A DNA stretch of 64,000 bases from Neoarius graeffei (lineage: Eukaryota > Chordata > Actinopteri > Siluriformes > Ariidae). The stretch lies in NCBI RefSeq assembly GCF_027579695.1, contig NC_083572.1, forward strand, positions 16,539,415 to 16,603,414. The letters are read 5' to 3'. Positions within the stretch are counted from its first letter, which is position 1; every line of letters starts with the position of its first letter. The translations under genes and the position numbers were made by a program. The notes below the pieces were generated by a model, which was not told where the DNA came from, ran no database searches, and worked only from the letters and a program-made list of their open reading frames with translations. Shown here piece by piece: positions 12,801 through 26,900 of this stretch.

Positions 12801-15800
12801 TTGCAATTAGTTGCCAGTACGAGTCACGATATAAGGTTACTAAAACCAAAAACGTAATTGAATAACGGGTTAATGAAGAAATAAAGCAAGTTTAAAAATG
12901 ACTTCACCTTCCCTTTTAGTAATGCTGTAATTCCTGCTTATTACACGAACCATCAACGTTCATGATTTCATCCAGGAGAAAATTTAAACGTACAAGTCAG
13001 ATTAGTTCTAAAACACATTTGGATAACTGCAACATGAAACGGAAGATTGCGTAAAAAAAAAAAGTGTCAGTCGGTGGTGAATATTAAAATTGTATAATAA
13101 AATAAATAAAAGTATCTTGTGAATGTGTGATTACAGCTTCTTTTTTTGCTTTCTTAAATTTAGAGAGCAAGGGTCCAGCGCTCGTGCCGTCCTGGAACGA
13201 TCTGCTTCACGACAGCGTGACGCAAACGCACACCCAGGGGAAGAGCCGGAGCATGTCCACACGGAGGACTGTAAGATACAGTGTGGAAATGTTTCCTGGA
13301 CGCATGTAGTAGCTGTTATGATTTTGTGCAGAGTTGCTTAGCTTAATTGCCGATTCTTTGTAGAAAACGAGCTCGAAGAACCAGTCGTGCCCGACAGTCG
13401 AGCAGCTCACGGAGGACATCAAGGTAATCAGTCGTGTCCGTGTGATAGTGGTTAATGAATGAAAGCTAAAGCCGTGATACTTTCTCAATCAAGGTACACG
13501 AGTTTTCAGATCTAGACTTAAACCAAGAGCTGCATCCATACAGCGAGTATCCTTGACGTGTTCTGTTTGCGTGGGTGTGTTTCCTAGGTGAGACCTGTAC
13601 AGGAGGTGGAGAGACGGGTGCAGGAGTTTCTTAGCGGAGCTGCACAGGACGCGTTACACCTCTCGGCCGGGAGACTGGCGTGTCAACTCGTGGCGCGGTG
13701 TCAAGCAGAGCCAGGGTTCTACCCTCACGCCACCTTGCTGCAGCTGGTCGACACACACTACCTGTGCCACAGGTGTGAGAGCGGTAGCAACACTCCCAGA
13801 TACTTTAAATTCGTCAGTTGCTTCGCGTACCGAGTTTTGCTCAAACGCAGCGTGGGCCGTGTTTTTGTTTTCCTGTAGCGTGTGTCCTGACCTGCTGATG
13901 TTAGCTTTAGAGAAAAGCGACTTCCGTCTCTGCCAGTTCTGCCTGCAGCTCTTCCCTGATATTCCTGAAGCTGTTACCTGCGCCTGTCTCAAAGCTATCC
14001 TGAGGTGAGTCACCATCCAGGTCACGAGCTACTGCCATCACGCGGCGTCCGTCCGTCCACAATTCACAGAAGTCGCGGCGACTCCCTAAATTTTCAGTGG
14101 ATTTTGATGGTTTTGTTTGGAAGATAAAGTTGTTGTCATGAAGAGCAACTTGGCTAATTATACAGTGGGTACGGAAAGTATTCAGACCCCTTTACATTTT
14201 TCACTCTTTATTTCATTGCAGCCATTTGCTAAAATCAAAAAAGTTCATTTTATTTTTCTTTAATGTACACTCAGCACCCCATCTTGACAGAAAAAAGCAG
14301 AAATTTTTGCAAATTTATTAAAAAAGAAAAACTGAAATATCACATGGTCATAAGTATTCAGACCTTTTGCTGCGACACTCGTATTTAACTCGCATGCTGT
14401 CCATTTCTTCTGATCCTCCTTGAGATGGTTCTACTCCTTCATTGGAGTCCAGCTGTGTTTAATTAAACTGATTGGACTTGATTAGGAAAGGCACACACCT
14501 GTCTATATAAGACCTTACAGCTCACAGTGCATGTCGGAGCAAATGAGAATCATGAGGTCGAAGGAACTGCCCAAGGAGCTCAGAGACAGAATTGTGGCAA
14601 GGCACAGATCTGGCCAAGGTTACAAAAGAATTTCTGCAGCACTCAAGGTTCCTAAGAGCACAGTGGCCTCCATGATCCTTAAATGGAAGAAGTTTGGGAT
14701 GACCAGAACTCTTCCTAGACCTAGCCGTCCAGCCAAACTGAGCAATCGTGGGAGAAGAGCCTTGGTGAGGGAGGTAAAGAAGAACCCAAAGATCACTGTG
14801 GCTGAACTCCAGAGATGCAGTAGGGAGATGGGAGAAAGTTCCACAAAGTCAACTATCACTGCAGCCCTCCACCAGTCGGGACTTTATGGCAGAGTGGCCC
14901 GACGGAAGCCTCTCCTCAGTGCAAGACATGAAAGCCTGCATAGAGTTTGCCAAAAAACACATGAAGGACTCCCAGACTATGAGAAATAAGATTCTCTGGT
15001 CTGATGAGACGAAGATTGAACTTTTTGGCGTTAATTCTAAGCGGTATGTGTGGAGAAAACCAGGCACTGCTCATCACCTGCACAATACAATCCCAACAGT
15101 GAAACATGGTGGTGGCAGCATCATGCTATGGGGGTGTTTTTCAGCTGCAGGGGCAGGACGACTGGTTGCAATTGAAGGAAAGATGAATGTGGCCAAGTAC
15201 AGAGATATCCTGGAAGAAAACCTCTTCCAGAGTGCTCAGGACCTCAGACTGGGCCGAAGGTTCACCTTCCAACAAGACAATGACCCTAACCACACAGCTA
15301 AAATAACAAAGGAGTGGCTTCGGAACAACTCTTTGACCATTCTTGACTGGCCCAGCCAGAGCCCTGACCTAAACCCAAGCATCTCTGGAGAGACCTGAAA
15401 ATGGCTGTCCACCAACGTTCACCATCCAACCTGATGGAACTGGAGAGGATCTGCAAGGAAGAATGGCGGAGGATCCCCAAATCCAGGTGTGAAAAACTTG
15501 TTGCATCATTCCCAAGAAGACTCATGGCTGTACTAGCTCAAAAGGGTGCTTCTCCTCAATACTGAGCAAAGGGTCTGAATACTTATGACCATTTCAGTTT
15601 TTCTTTTTTAATAAATTTGCAAAAATTTCTACATTTCTGTTTTTTTCTGTCAAGATGGGGTGCTGAGTGTACATTAATGAGAAATAAAATGAACTTTTTT
15701 GATTTTAGCAAATGGCTGCAATGAAAGAGTGAAAAATTGAAAGGGGTCTGAATACTTTCCGTACCCACTGTAAACGAATCTGGTATCTCATGGTACAGCC

Positions 15801-18800
15801 GGGTAAGCTACTGCGTCACTGACGCTCTAGTTTCTGTCATCCTTTACTGCAAAAGCATCAGTTCAACTTCTCTTTATGAAATGTTTCTATTCATTCTGCA
15901 TTGCTTATAACAGCAGTTGAAAAAAGGGGATCTGTTTCACTTATTTCTAGGCCAGAAAAATCAAACAAATGCGATGCAAATTCATTATATGACTGTCTAA
16001 AAACTAGCACCGTTCATCACCCTGAGAAGACGTTTCCCATGGTGAAGCATGGTGGTGGAAGCATCACGTTAAAGCCAGACGGCCTTTTGATTTGAAATTG
16101 AGTTCCCTCTGAAATTCGGTCATTGTGATGGATGTTTATTTCTGTAATATCTCACAAAATATCAGGCCATTCTGTGGCTGGGAAGTTATTTAATTTGACG
16201 GGAGCAAATAATGTGCATGAAATCGCTCGCTTCAAGCAGACAGAGGAAGTCCGTGTGTGCACGCACGCGCATGCACAGGTTTACCTTTGACCGCACACTA
16301 ACGATTCCATCATTCTGTCGCTAAACGAACAGCTGATCGCACCGAGGTGCTCGCTGAGCTCTGATATTTATTAGTTTGGTCCTGCGTTTCCTTTCCTTCG
16401 TATATAACACAATGTCTTTTCTTGCTTTCTTTCTGGAGTCAGTCTTTCAGGTTTCATTCGCACACTCGCGTCCTCCATTTTTCTCTCCTGTTTCAAATTT
16501 GTCTCACAATGCAGTGTTTCCCACGGAAATTTTGGAGACTATGGGGGCAGCCCATGGGGGGGGGGCGTGGCGCGCGTGTCTGGTTGAATTGCAGGGGTGC
16601 GCGGGGGTTGTTGAGCCTACTAATACTACTAAACTAAGACTAACGAAGAACAAATTCGTTGGTATTGGTTATGCACCTTGTATTTTATTTTAGCATGTTA
16701 CTACAGAGGGCAGTCCTACAAGAAAAACATATTACAGATAGCAACCAAACCAAAAATCCTACAAGACTTCACACGCTGAAGTCCTACAAAACAAGGACTT
16801 CTAGCTCTGCTGTATGTCAAAAGTGACCCTGACAAATGCCTGTCCTATTTCCAAAGACCACACCCTGCACTTGTGCATTTGATTTTTCTTGGCTTTGGGA
16901 AAAAGAGTTCGAGTGCCCTTTCATAATTTATATCTTCTGGTCGTGGCCCGTCAATGGAAATCCTCAAGCAGGTGGCCAGGTGCTCTCCTTGCAGTCTGTT
17001 CCGAAGGTCTGTTCTGACCTAAAATGGCAAACAAGTTGTTCCTACAATGAGTCGTGTGATTGTAGAGCTCACTCTGAAATATTTAATTAAGTGAAAGTGA
17101 GATTGAACTTGGGTGGGATTTGAGCATAAAAGCAATGGGTAAATGTAAATTGAAATTCACATCACTGGTGAATCAAAAACGATCACCAATTGAGATTCAC
17201 ATCACATCAATCAAAAGCGATCAAATTCAAGTCAAGAAGTTAATTTAATTAAGTAGGTAACTAACATTACATTCCTTTAATTATGTGGCCTAATAGCTTC
17301 ACCTTTAGAAGGTAGCCTATTAGAAAAGGCTAAAAATAATTTAACGTCTTCCGTCTCACCAGTAACAAATCGCGTTAAGGCTACTAGCACTAATTCTCAA
17401 AAGTGGCATCGAAGTTCGCTCTCTGTTAGAATAAACTACTTTTCCCTTTTAACACGTACATGCAGACCTAGATTAGTTTATCACTGCTGTCACTTCACGT
17501 CTCCATCACTTGGATAGACTGCACACATACAATGTCAAGCGGGAAGCACTTCGCCCGTGAATTTGGAAACGACCTGATCCTGGTAGGATGATAAAGTTAA
17601 TTTGACGAATTAGATAACTATGTAGGGCTAACTAATATTGCCTCAAAATAGCCTACTGTTGCCTTACAGAAAAGGTAGGTTTGCCAGTACGAAATGGACA
17701 AAGTAATTTTACTGAAACAATACACTTAACGTCATCCGTCGATGCGCTCTCCATATGCCTATAAAGCACAATAGCGTAGCCTAAATGTCACCACCTCAAT
17801 CGTGTCAAAGGCTACATAAAGTTGTATAAACTTACTTTAACATGTAGATGCAGACAGGATGTAGATTATCAGAGTTGTCTCCTCACGCTGTCTCAGATAG
17901 GCAACGCACGCTATGTCAGGCCGGGTGCATCAGTCAGTGCGTTTACATGCACATAGAGAAAATCGAATTTCTGCCGTAGCTCGACTGAAATCGAACTGAA
18001 CTGGATTTCTCGTAATCGAGCTACGCGACCTAGATTATGCGATTGTAGCCGAGCTACTTAGTGCAGGGGTTTTCAAAGTGTGGGAGAGTCAGCCCCCCCC
18101 TCGGAGAGCAAATAAACAACCGCGCCCCCCCTTACAATTTTTGTTGTTGCTATACTTAATGTTCCATTCGTATTTTTAAAAAAATGGTTGTTGTACACAT
18201 TTTTTTCTTTTTCACATTTTAAACATCTGTGCTTTTTAAAACATCTTGTTTTACACATTTTAAACATCTCATAGCATCGTTAGCTAGCAGCTCTTGGCAG
18301 ACAACACACTGTGGCAGTGGAGTATCTTCAGATCCAGTCCATGAAAATCCAAACTTTAAATAATCGTGGTCATACTTCCTTCTTTTTCCAGTCCCCCCAG
18401 GATTCCGCGGGCCTTTTTTGTGATTGTTGCGGGCTAAAATGTCTGATGTTGCGGGGGGTTTTCCAAAAAAATTGCGATGAAAGTTGCGGTGTTTTTTAGG
18501 TTATTGTTGCGATTACATTGCGGGAGGAAGTGAAAGTTGCGAAGAAATTGTTGCAATTTTCTCTTTTTGTGATTAAAATTGAGTGATATGTTAAATATTA
18601 AGTTAGTACTGAAAAACTATTGATTAAAAAAAACAAAGAGAAATGGTCCTATAAACAACTTTACCAATATAAAAGATTACCAGGACTACAAAAATGCAGA
18701 AAAATAGGCCTTACTTATCCAAATGCACCTGTTGGTTCAAAAGTTAAAGTGCAGAGAACCTCACAGCACAACATGAAGTTACCTTAAAATATAATATAAA

Positions 18801-20880
18801 TGCCTCAGCTTTCATGTAAGAAGAAAAAAAACCCTATTAATACTAGTACCGTGTGCAGGCAGTCTCTCCTGAAGACTAAATTAAACAATAATTATAAACT
18901 AATAAAATAAATGGCTCAGGCTTCATAGAAGAAAAAAACAATTTGGACAGAATCTCACAGTATGATGCTGAAGCTGCCTAAACAATGGAAAATAAAATAC
19001 CATTTTGGCAAAAATGTTGGCATCCATTAACTTCCTGTATTAAGTAAAAAAAAAAAAATAAAGTGCACAAAGTCCTTCACTGTAAACATAACACACTTTC
19101 AGTGTTGCCAGATACTGCTGACGTTTTCCAGTCCAAAATATGTTCAAAACCCGCCAAAATGCACTTGAAATCATCCAATCTGGCAACATGACGCGCATGC
19201 TGCTTCTCTTGAACACACAGAAGTAAGGCGGAAGGTAGTTTGTCGACGTCACCTCAAGACGACGCCAACGATTGGTCAAATTTGCGGGAAAGTTGCGGTG
19301 ATTGGATATAATTGCAACACTGCCCTGAATTCGCGGGGATTGGTTGAATTTGCGCTGAAGTTGCAAATCGCAGCATCCTGGAGGGTCTGTTTTTTGCTTG
19401 GCCCAGACTTTGTCTCCTCACTCACTGTAGCTTTAGGTACTAAAAACCGATCCATTTTGTCTCTCACGTTGCGCCCCCCCTGAAGAACTCTGGCGCCCCC
19501 CGGGGGGGCGCGCCCCACACTTTGAAAAGCCCTGACTTGGTGCATGTAAACCCTATCGAGCTACGTAGTTGAGCTACTTACTTCAGCACTGCCTCTTCCG
19601 GAAGTGACGAGACCACAAGCGGGAAACACAACAGCCTCGGTCGGCATGACAACGCGATGGTGTACAGAATGTTCAGCAAGTGCTGAGCTGCTTCGTTGTT
19701 GTCCATCTTCTCTCTCTCGATGTTGCTGTCCTCGTCGTCGTTCTTCTTGTGAACACGGAACTGATAACTTTGTTTACACTCTTGAATAGCTCTTCTTCAT
19801 GACGACAACCGGAAGTGTACCAACACGATGGGGCGTGTAGCGCCACCTGTGGCTCGGGTGCACAATGTACCTCACACAATAGCTCGATTTCCTTGTGTGC
19901 ATGTAGGATTGGATTTCTCTGGCACCCCTGCTGGGACCCTTAGCTCGATTACCGACAGTAGCTCGATTTGGATGTGCATGTAAACGCACTGAGTGTCGTC
20001 GCGCGGACTGAGACTATGGCGGCCCAAATTAGACTATGGCAGGGCGCCATAGTCTCGCCAATGTGTGGGAAACACTGCAATGCCTTGCGCGAACGGGGAA
20101 AGCCCATCACGTGATGCATGACGTAGTATCTTGTATTGCGTCATGGTGCAGCAGGAAAAAATAGCGGAGAATTTCGGCTCTAAATTCATTAATTGTTCGA
20201 TTTTTAAAAAATGAATAATAAAACTGGAAGTCTGTTATTTGAATTCAGTAGCTTTCGATCCACTAAAAGGATTTTTATTTATTTTTTTTAAAAAATGACC
20301 TACACTTGAAAAATTGGGTAGATCGTCTACTCCACTATTTTTTTTCTCATCTCATTATCTGTAGCCGCTTTATCCTGTTCTACAGGGTCGCAGGCAAGCT
20401 GGAGCCTATCCCAGCTGACTACGGGTGAAAGGCGGGGTACACCCTGGACAAGTCGCCAGGTCATCACAGGGCTGACACATAGACACAGACAACCATTCAC
20501 ACCTACGGTCAATTTAGAGTCACCAGTTAACCTAACCTGCATGTCTTTGGACTGTGGGGGAAACCGGAGCACCCGGAGGAAACCCACGCGGACACGGGGA
20601 GAACATGCAAACTCCACACAGAAAGGCCCTCGCCAGCCACAGGGCTCGAACCCGGACCTTCTTGCTGTGAGGCGACAGCACTAACCACTACACCACCGTG
20701 CTGCCACTTTTTTTTTTTAATTAATTTGAACTGCGGTAACAGACATACTTAAACATGTGGCTCGTTATTCATATGTTCATTTTAATTTGCTTTTCCTGTG
20801 AGAGATGATCTGTCCAGCAGGTCCTCGGTCTGCCCTGAGGTTTGTGTTCAATGTGGAAGCTGAGCCACTTTTAAAATCTA

Positions 20881-20943
<63 letters not shown>

Positions 20944-23900
20944 GGTTTTTCCAGTGTTCCAGATACAGAATTGGAGCGCATAGATCTGGAGGCAGACAGT
21001 CTGCTCTTCATGAAGGCTCTCGCTCAGAGCCCCGACTCAGACGGAGACCAGCACAACGGCTTCTGTCCTCCCCCGGCGGACGAGGAAAGCTGTGACGTTC
21101 CCGTTCCCTCAGAAACCCCGGCTCTCAGCCCCAAACCCCCCAGAGACCCGTTAGCTCTGGATATGAGCTGTCCTGTGGGGCTACACAAAGGAGTGCTGCT
21201 GTATCCTGAAAACAGTCCCTCACCACCCACAGCTTTATTTCCCTTCATTCAGGTTGCGGTTGCAGGGGACAATTTAGAGACTTTTTAGTGATTTGGATTT
21301 AAAATGCGCATTTAATCAGACGTTCTTATGTGTATGAGAGATTCAAGACACAGGAAATGTCTAACATCTAGTGCGTTACGAGAATCTGAGAGCTTGCGCT
21401 TATTTCAAGATGAGATGGAGCAAAACGTAACAACTTGGTAGACTTAAAGTTGTCCATGTGCGAAGTCTTTCCTTAACCTGTTTATTAGTAATGAGATTCT
21501 GCAGACAGCGTACAGCGACAGTCTTCTCCTTCCTCACCTAAAGGACCTGAGCGTCTCGCAGGTTATAGTAAGTACACAAACCTGAGTGTGCTTTTACATG
21601 CAGTGTTGTTTAAGTCAAACCCTGGTGCATTTTCCTTCGTGGGGTGGACCAAAACAACTGCCGTGAGATTTGAGCTGCTTGACAGAGCTGTAGTGCTCCA
21701 GATGTGACGTGCGTTCGGGATCTTTAGACCTAGGGACGTTTATTGACCTTTTTTCTGACGCCAAATAGCAAATGAGTTTTTTGGGCACTGTGTGAAGGTG
21801 TATGTACCGGTAATTATTATTGTAATGCTTTAAAATTTTAATATATATCATTAGTAACAACCAAAATGAATTAATAAAGCAGCAGGAAAAATATTATTTA
21901 TTTTGTGACGACGCACACAACTATAGATAAATCGCTGATCCCAGAAAAAGGCAGACTTGGCTCAGGGCTAATCTCGCATGATGTCATACGCGGAACTCTG
22001 GTTATCTGGGTCATTTCGGTTCTTCTGACTCCGTGCTTGGGTTACTCGCTGAAATTGGATATCGTTGATGGAATCTTACAAAGATGGCGACGTGAAAGCG
22101 CTGTATTATGTTTGGATGTTCAAATCCGTATACAACAGGACATTCAGTTCACGAATTTCTGAGAAATGACACTAAAGCGACAGCAGGTGAGGTTTGTGCG
22201 AACGAAGCGGGCGGATTTCGTGTCGCCTACTAATAATAAATCCGATCCATCGCCACGAGAACGACCACATGGGAATTATTGAAGCAAAAAAGAAACCCAT
22301 TGATGTAATAAATGACATTTGGACAATTCGTCAATTCCCCTGTTATCACCCATTTTTTTTTCTTCTTTCAGTAATTACACTGAATAAGTGTACATTTTAA
22401 AGATTATATTTCTGCGTTTAGTGAGGTACATGTAAATATTTTCCCTATATTTTGTCGCAGCCAGCTTAGAATAAAAATCCACAAACCAATCTGCGTTTCC
22501 AGTTCTCTCTGGCTGGTGGTGCGCTATCGGCGGTGAGCAGGACTGTCGTGAACTGAATAAACTGGCATCTGTTTCTCATCTTGGGGGCTCAGAAAGATAA
22601 CCATTTACTCCGGAGTATTGCTGATAATCATCTGCCCCTTCATCTGACATATCAGAATTCTCTCCAGAATGTGATTCCGTATCGACACCGGTCTAACCAC
22701 GAAATCGATGCCTGAATTGTTATACGCGTGACGTCACGCACCACTTCGGGATCTTCCGGATCAGTCTCGGCTGATTCCGTGAAAATCGACTAATCCTTTT
22801 ATTGATTTTCGATCAGCTATGGTTTGAAAACACACGGTCAGTCAATATAATGATGGTTGCTTTGTACAAGGAAAAACGTGGGGTTTCGAGGCATTGAATT
22901 CACTTTAACTTGTCTCTCTGTGTTCAGCTCCTCCTGCAGTACCTGAGGTTCCTGTACCTGAAATATTCCCAAGACGCCCACACGCAGATCCGCGCCTTAC
23001 GAATGCCAGCCGTAAATCAGGTCTGTTCGACTTTTCCGTGAAAAGGTTTTCTTAAACTTGGTCAAATTAATTTTTTTAACCTTATAAATGAGTCATTAGT
23101 CTTGTCAGCTAGAGGTGTTAAGTCATTGTTATGCACTATTTTGGCGGTTGATTTTTTTTTTTTTTTTTTTTAATGGTTTGCACACCACCTGCATTCCTCT
23201 TCATATCCCATAATTATATAAATAGTTATTCCACAAAATCGAGTCACACTTGAGCTGATAGCTATAAGCCATGTACGACAAGATTGAATGGAATAACTGT
23301 TTTATTCTGTCCACATTCACTGGATTTTGAGAGCCAGAGCATTTTTATTCTTTGCAACTTCAAGAAGTAAAAACTTTTATCCGTTTACATATTTCCGCTT
23401 AGAATGTAAACAAACCAGCGAAATGACAGCTTTTTTTTCCCACAAATTGCTACCACAATAATTATTGAAAAAAATATATGTTCTTACCATCAAATACTTT
23501 CTTTCCATGTTTTGTTGTTTGTATATTTTGCGGTTTTGTTTTCGAGTAGTTTTTATTTTGTCCTCGGTTGGTTCAGCAAATTTTTTTTTTTTGTCCATTT
23601 TGTTTTTCTCTACTCATGGTATAGAGGGTTCCCGCAGGACGTCACCGCGCCACGAGATTTCGGTAGTCGCCATATTGGAAGACCAAGTACACATCTATGC
23701 AAGTACATACATACATACATAAAACAAACTACACCTGAAATGTAGCCAGGGCTGGTTCTGCCCTAATCTGGACCCGGGTGCAACATCGCTACCTTAACTC
23801 GTTTTGCTTTTTCTGCCTCCTTTTTTGTATTTTCGACCCTGCGTTTATTTTCTTTCCTTTTCTGAAAACCCGATTTGTGTCCAGACATTTTGTTCTGCTA

Positions 23901-26900
23901 CCAACGAACTAACTCGTCAGGTCTCGTCTCTCGAGTCCGCGATGAAGGGCAACAATTGATACGTTTTTACAAACAACCAATAAACAGCCAATAGGGAGGT
24001 TGCAACGTTCAGGCTCTCCTTTTCTCACAGACACTCAGTAATGCACTTATTCTCTGTCTCCTGGCAGAAAGCTCCTTGGTTTGCTTGTGTCTCAATCACA
24101 GCTGGTATTCTGTAGAAAGACTTCTTTTCACCTTTCCCATCAGCTTTGTTGGAACACCCTAACACAGCACAAAAGTTTACCATTGTAGGTTTATGATGAA
24201 TCAAGTGCCTCGTGGGTTTAAATTCCGCGCGCTGCCGTTATTTCCCCCTAATCACGAGTTTGTTGGTCTTCCAATATGGCGCAGGGTTCGTTTACTTCCG
24301 GTTTCCGGTGACGTCAGTGGGAAGGGTCTATATGCGCTGCTATCCTAGTAGTAGAGTAGCCAATCAGAGCGTACGATTGCTCATATCCAGCGGATGTGGA
24401 TACAGTAAATATTCATTATACTGTGTGTTGGCTGTTTCACTGTGACTTCCTCAGTACTCTAATCTGTAATTTATTCATCATATAGACAGTACTTTTTATA
24501 TCTAAATTTTTTTTTCTACTTCTGTGCTAGTAAATCCTCCTTTTTAATGTAAATTTTGTTTTCATGTCAACGGGCAGGCATGAGAAGCATTTCACTGCGT
24601 GTCGGACTGTTTATTACAACGGCGTATTCGGAACATTGTAGGTTTAAAAAAATAATGAAGTGGAAGGAGGGGGGTAATCTAAGAAAAGAACTCCATTTTC
24701 TGAGATTGATGTCGTAAATTTACAAAGGGGGGGGAAAACTTGGTGCTTGTTTTTACCGTCAAGGAAAAACATCACTTCAGTTTTCAAGCTTGACTCAACG
24801 TCATGTCACAGATGCTGATGCTTGCCATGTATTATGGATAACATTTATGCAGTGCCTCGAAAAAGTATTCATACCCCTTGAACTTTTTCACGTTTTTCCA
24901 CCTTACAACCACGAACTTAAGTTTTTTATTGAGATTTTATGTGATAGACCAACACAGAGTAGCACATACAGTGGGGCAAAAAAGTATTTAGTCAGTCATC
25001 AGTTGTGCAAGTTCTCCCACTTAAAAAGATGAGAGAGGCCTGTAATTTTCATCATAGGTACACTTCAACTATGAGAGACAGAATGGGGGAAAGAATCCAG
25101 GAAATCACATTGTAGGATTTTTAATGAATTAATTGGTAAATTCCTCGGTAAAATAAGTATTTGGTCACCTACAAACAAGCAAGATTTCTGGCTCTCACAG
25201 ACCTGTAACTTCTTCTTCTTTAAGAGGCTCCTCTGTCCTCCACTCGTTACCTGTATTAATGGCACCTGTTTGAACTCGTTATCAGTATAAGACACCTGTC
25301 CACAACCTCAAACAGTCACACTCCAAACTCCACTATGGCCAAGACCAAAGAGCTGTCAAAGGACACCAGAAACAAACTTGTAGACCTGCACCAGGCTGGG
25401 AAGACTGAATCTGCAATAGGTAAGCAGCTTGGTGTGAAGAAATCAGCTGTGGGAGCAATTATTAGAAAATGGAAGACATACAAGACCACTGATAATCTCC
25501 CTCGATCTGGGGCTCCACGCAAGATCTCACCCCATGGGGTCAAAATGATCACAAGAACGGTGAGTAAAAATCCCAGAACCACACGGGGGGACCTAGTGAA
25601 TGACCTGCAGAGAGCTGGGACCAAAGTAACAAAGGCTACCATCAGTAACGCACTACGCCGCCAAGGACTCAAATCCTGCAGTGCCAGATGTGTCCCCCTG
25701 CTTAAGCCAGTACATGTCCAGGCCCGTCTGAAGTTTGCTAGAGAGCATTTGCATGATCCAGAAGAGGATTGGGAGAATGTCATATGGTCAGATGAAACCA
25801 AAATAGAACTTTTTGGTAAAAACTCAACTTGTCGTGTTTGGAGGAGAAAGAATGCCGAGTTGCATCCAAAGAACACCATACCTACTGTGAAGCATGGGGG
25901 TGGAAACATCATGCTTTGGGTCTGTTTTTCTGCAAAGGGACCAGGACGACTGATCCGTGTAAAGGAAAGAATGAATGGGGCCATGTATTGTGAGATTTTG
26001 AGTGAAAACCTCCTTCCATCAGCAAGGGCATTGAAGATGAAACGCGGCTGGGTCTTTCAGCATGACAATGATCCCAAACACACCGCCCGGGCAACGAAGG
26101 AGTGGCTTCGTAAGAAGCATTTCAAGGTCCTAAAGTGGCCTAGCCAGTCTCCAGATCTCAACCCCATAGAAAATCTTTGGAGGGAGTTGAAAGTCCGTGT
26201 TGCCCAGCGACAGCCCCAAAACATCACTGCTCTAGAGGAGATCTGCATGGAGGAATGGGCCAAAATACCAGCAACAGTGTGTGAAAACCTTGTGAAGACT
26301 TGCAGAAAACGTTTGACCTCTGTCATTGCCAACAAAGGGTATATAACAAAGTATTGAGATGAACTTTTGTTATTGACCAAATACTTATTTTCCACCATAA
26401 TTTGCAAATTCTTTAAAAATCAGACAGTGATTTTCTGGATTTTTTTCTCATTCTGTCTCTCATAGTTGAAGTGTACCTATGATGAAAATTACAGGCGCCT
26501 CTCATCTTTTTAAGCGGGAGAACTTGCACAATTGGTGACTGACTAAATACTTTTTTGCCCCACTGTAATTGTGAAGTGAAACAAAAATGATAAATGGTCT
26601 TCAAAATTTTAAACACACAAAAATCTGAAAAATGTGGTGTGCATTAGTATTCAGCCCCCCTGCGTCAATACTTTGTAGAGCCACCTTTTGCTGCAATTAC
26701 AGCTGCAAGTCTTTTGTGATATGTCTTTACCAGCTTTGCACATCTAGACACTGAAATTTTTGCCCATTCTTCTTTGCAAACTAGCTCAAGCTCAGCCAGA
26801 TTGGATGGAGAGCGTCTGTGAACAGCAATTTTCAAGTCTTGCCACAGATGCTCAATGGGATTTAGGTCTGGACTTTGACTGGGCCATTCTAACACATGAA

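Larger units (their letters stand above)
10945..12915. mobile_element. TTAA-type MITE, copy B, with two insertions
   Basis: Ends AGGAGAACTGAAGG and, inverted, AAGGGAAGGTGAAGT; TTAA at 10941-10944 and a decayed TTAG at 12916-12919. Sequence inside matches copy A (2851-3542) in inverted order. It is split by the helicase-fragment element (11661-12228) and a SINE (12404-12776). Confidence 0.7.
18064..19534. mobile_element. hAT-like element, third level of nest
   Basis: Ends CAGGGGTTTTCAAAGTGTGG and, inverted, CAGGGCTTTTCAAAGTGTGG. An 8-base TSD ACTTAGTG / ACTTGGTG (one mismatch) fits hAT. C- and G-runs lie next to both ends. Confidence 0.8.
17935..19991. mobile_element. TIR element, second level of nest
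   Basis: Ends CAGTGCGTTTACATGCAC and its exact complement, with AGT at each flank. Subterminal ATCGAGCTACG motifs recur in both halves. There is no transposase, so it is a MITE-like element expanded by insertions. Confidence 0.7.
16512..20077. mobile_element. Outer hAT-like element of a five-level nest
   Basis: Ends CAGTGTTTCCCACGGAAAT and, inverted, CAGTGTTTCCCACACATTGG. The pentamer CAATG borders both ends. A stretch about the ACTATGG motif is repeated near each end. Later elements at 17935-19991, 18064-19534, 18397-19381 and 19100-19190 lie inside. Confidence 0.6.

Noticed and set aside
25316-25984. 222-codon ORF on - across the Tc1 transposase
   Set aside because: Antisense to the intact transposase; no protein family features.
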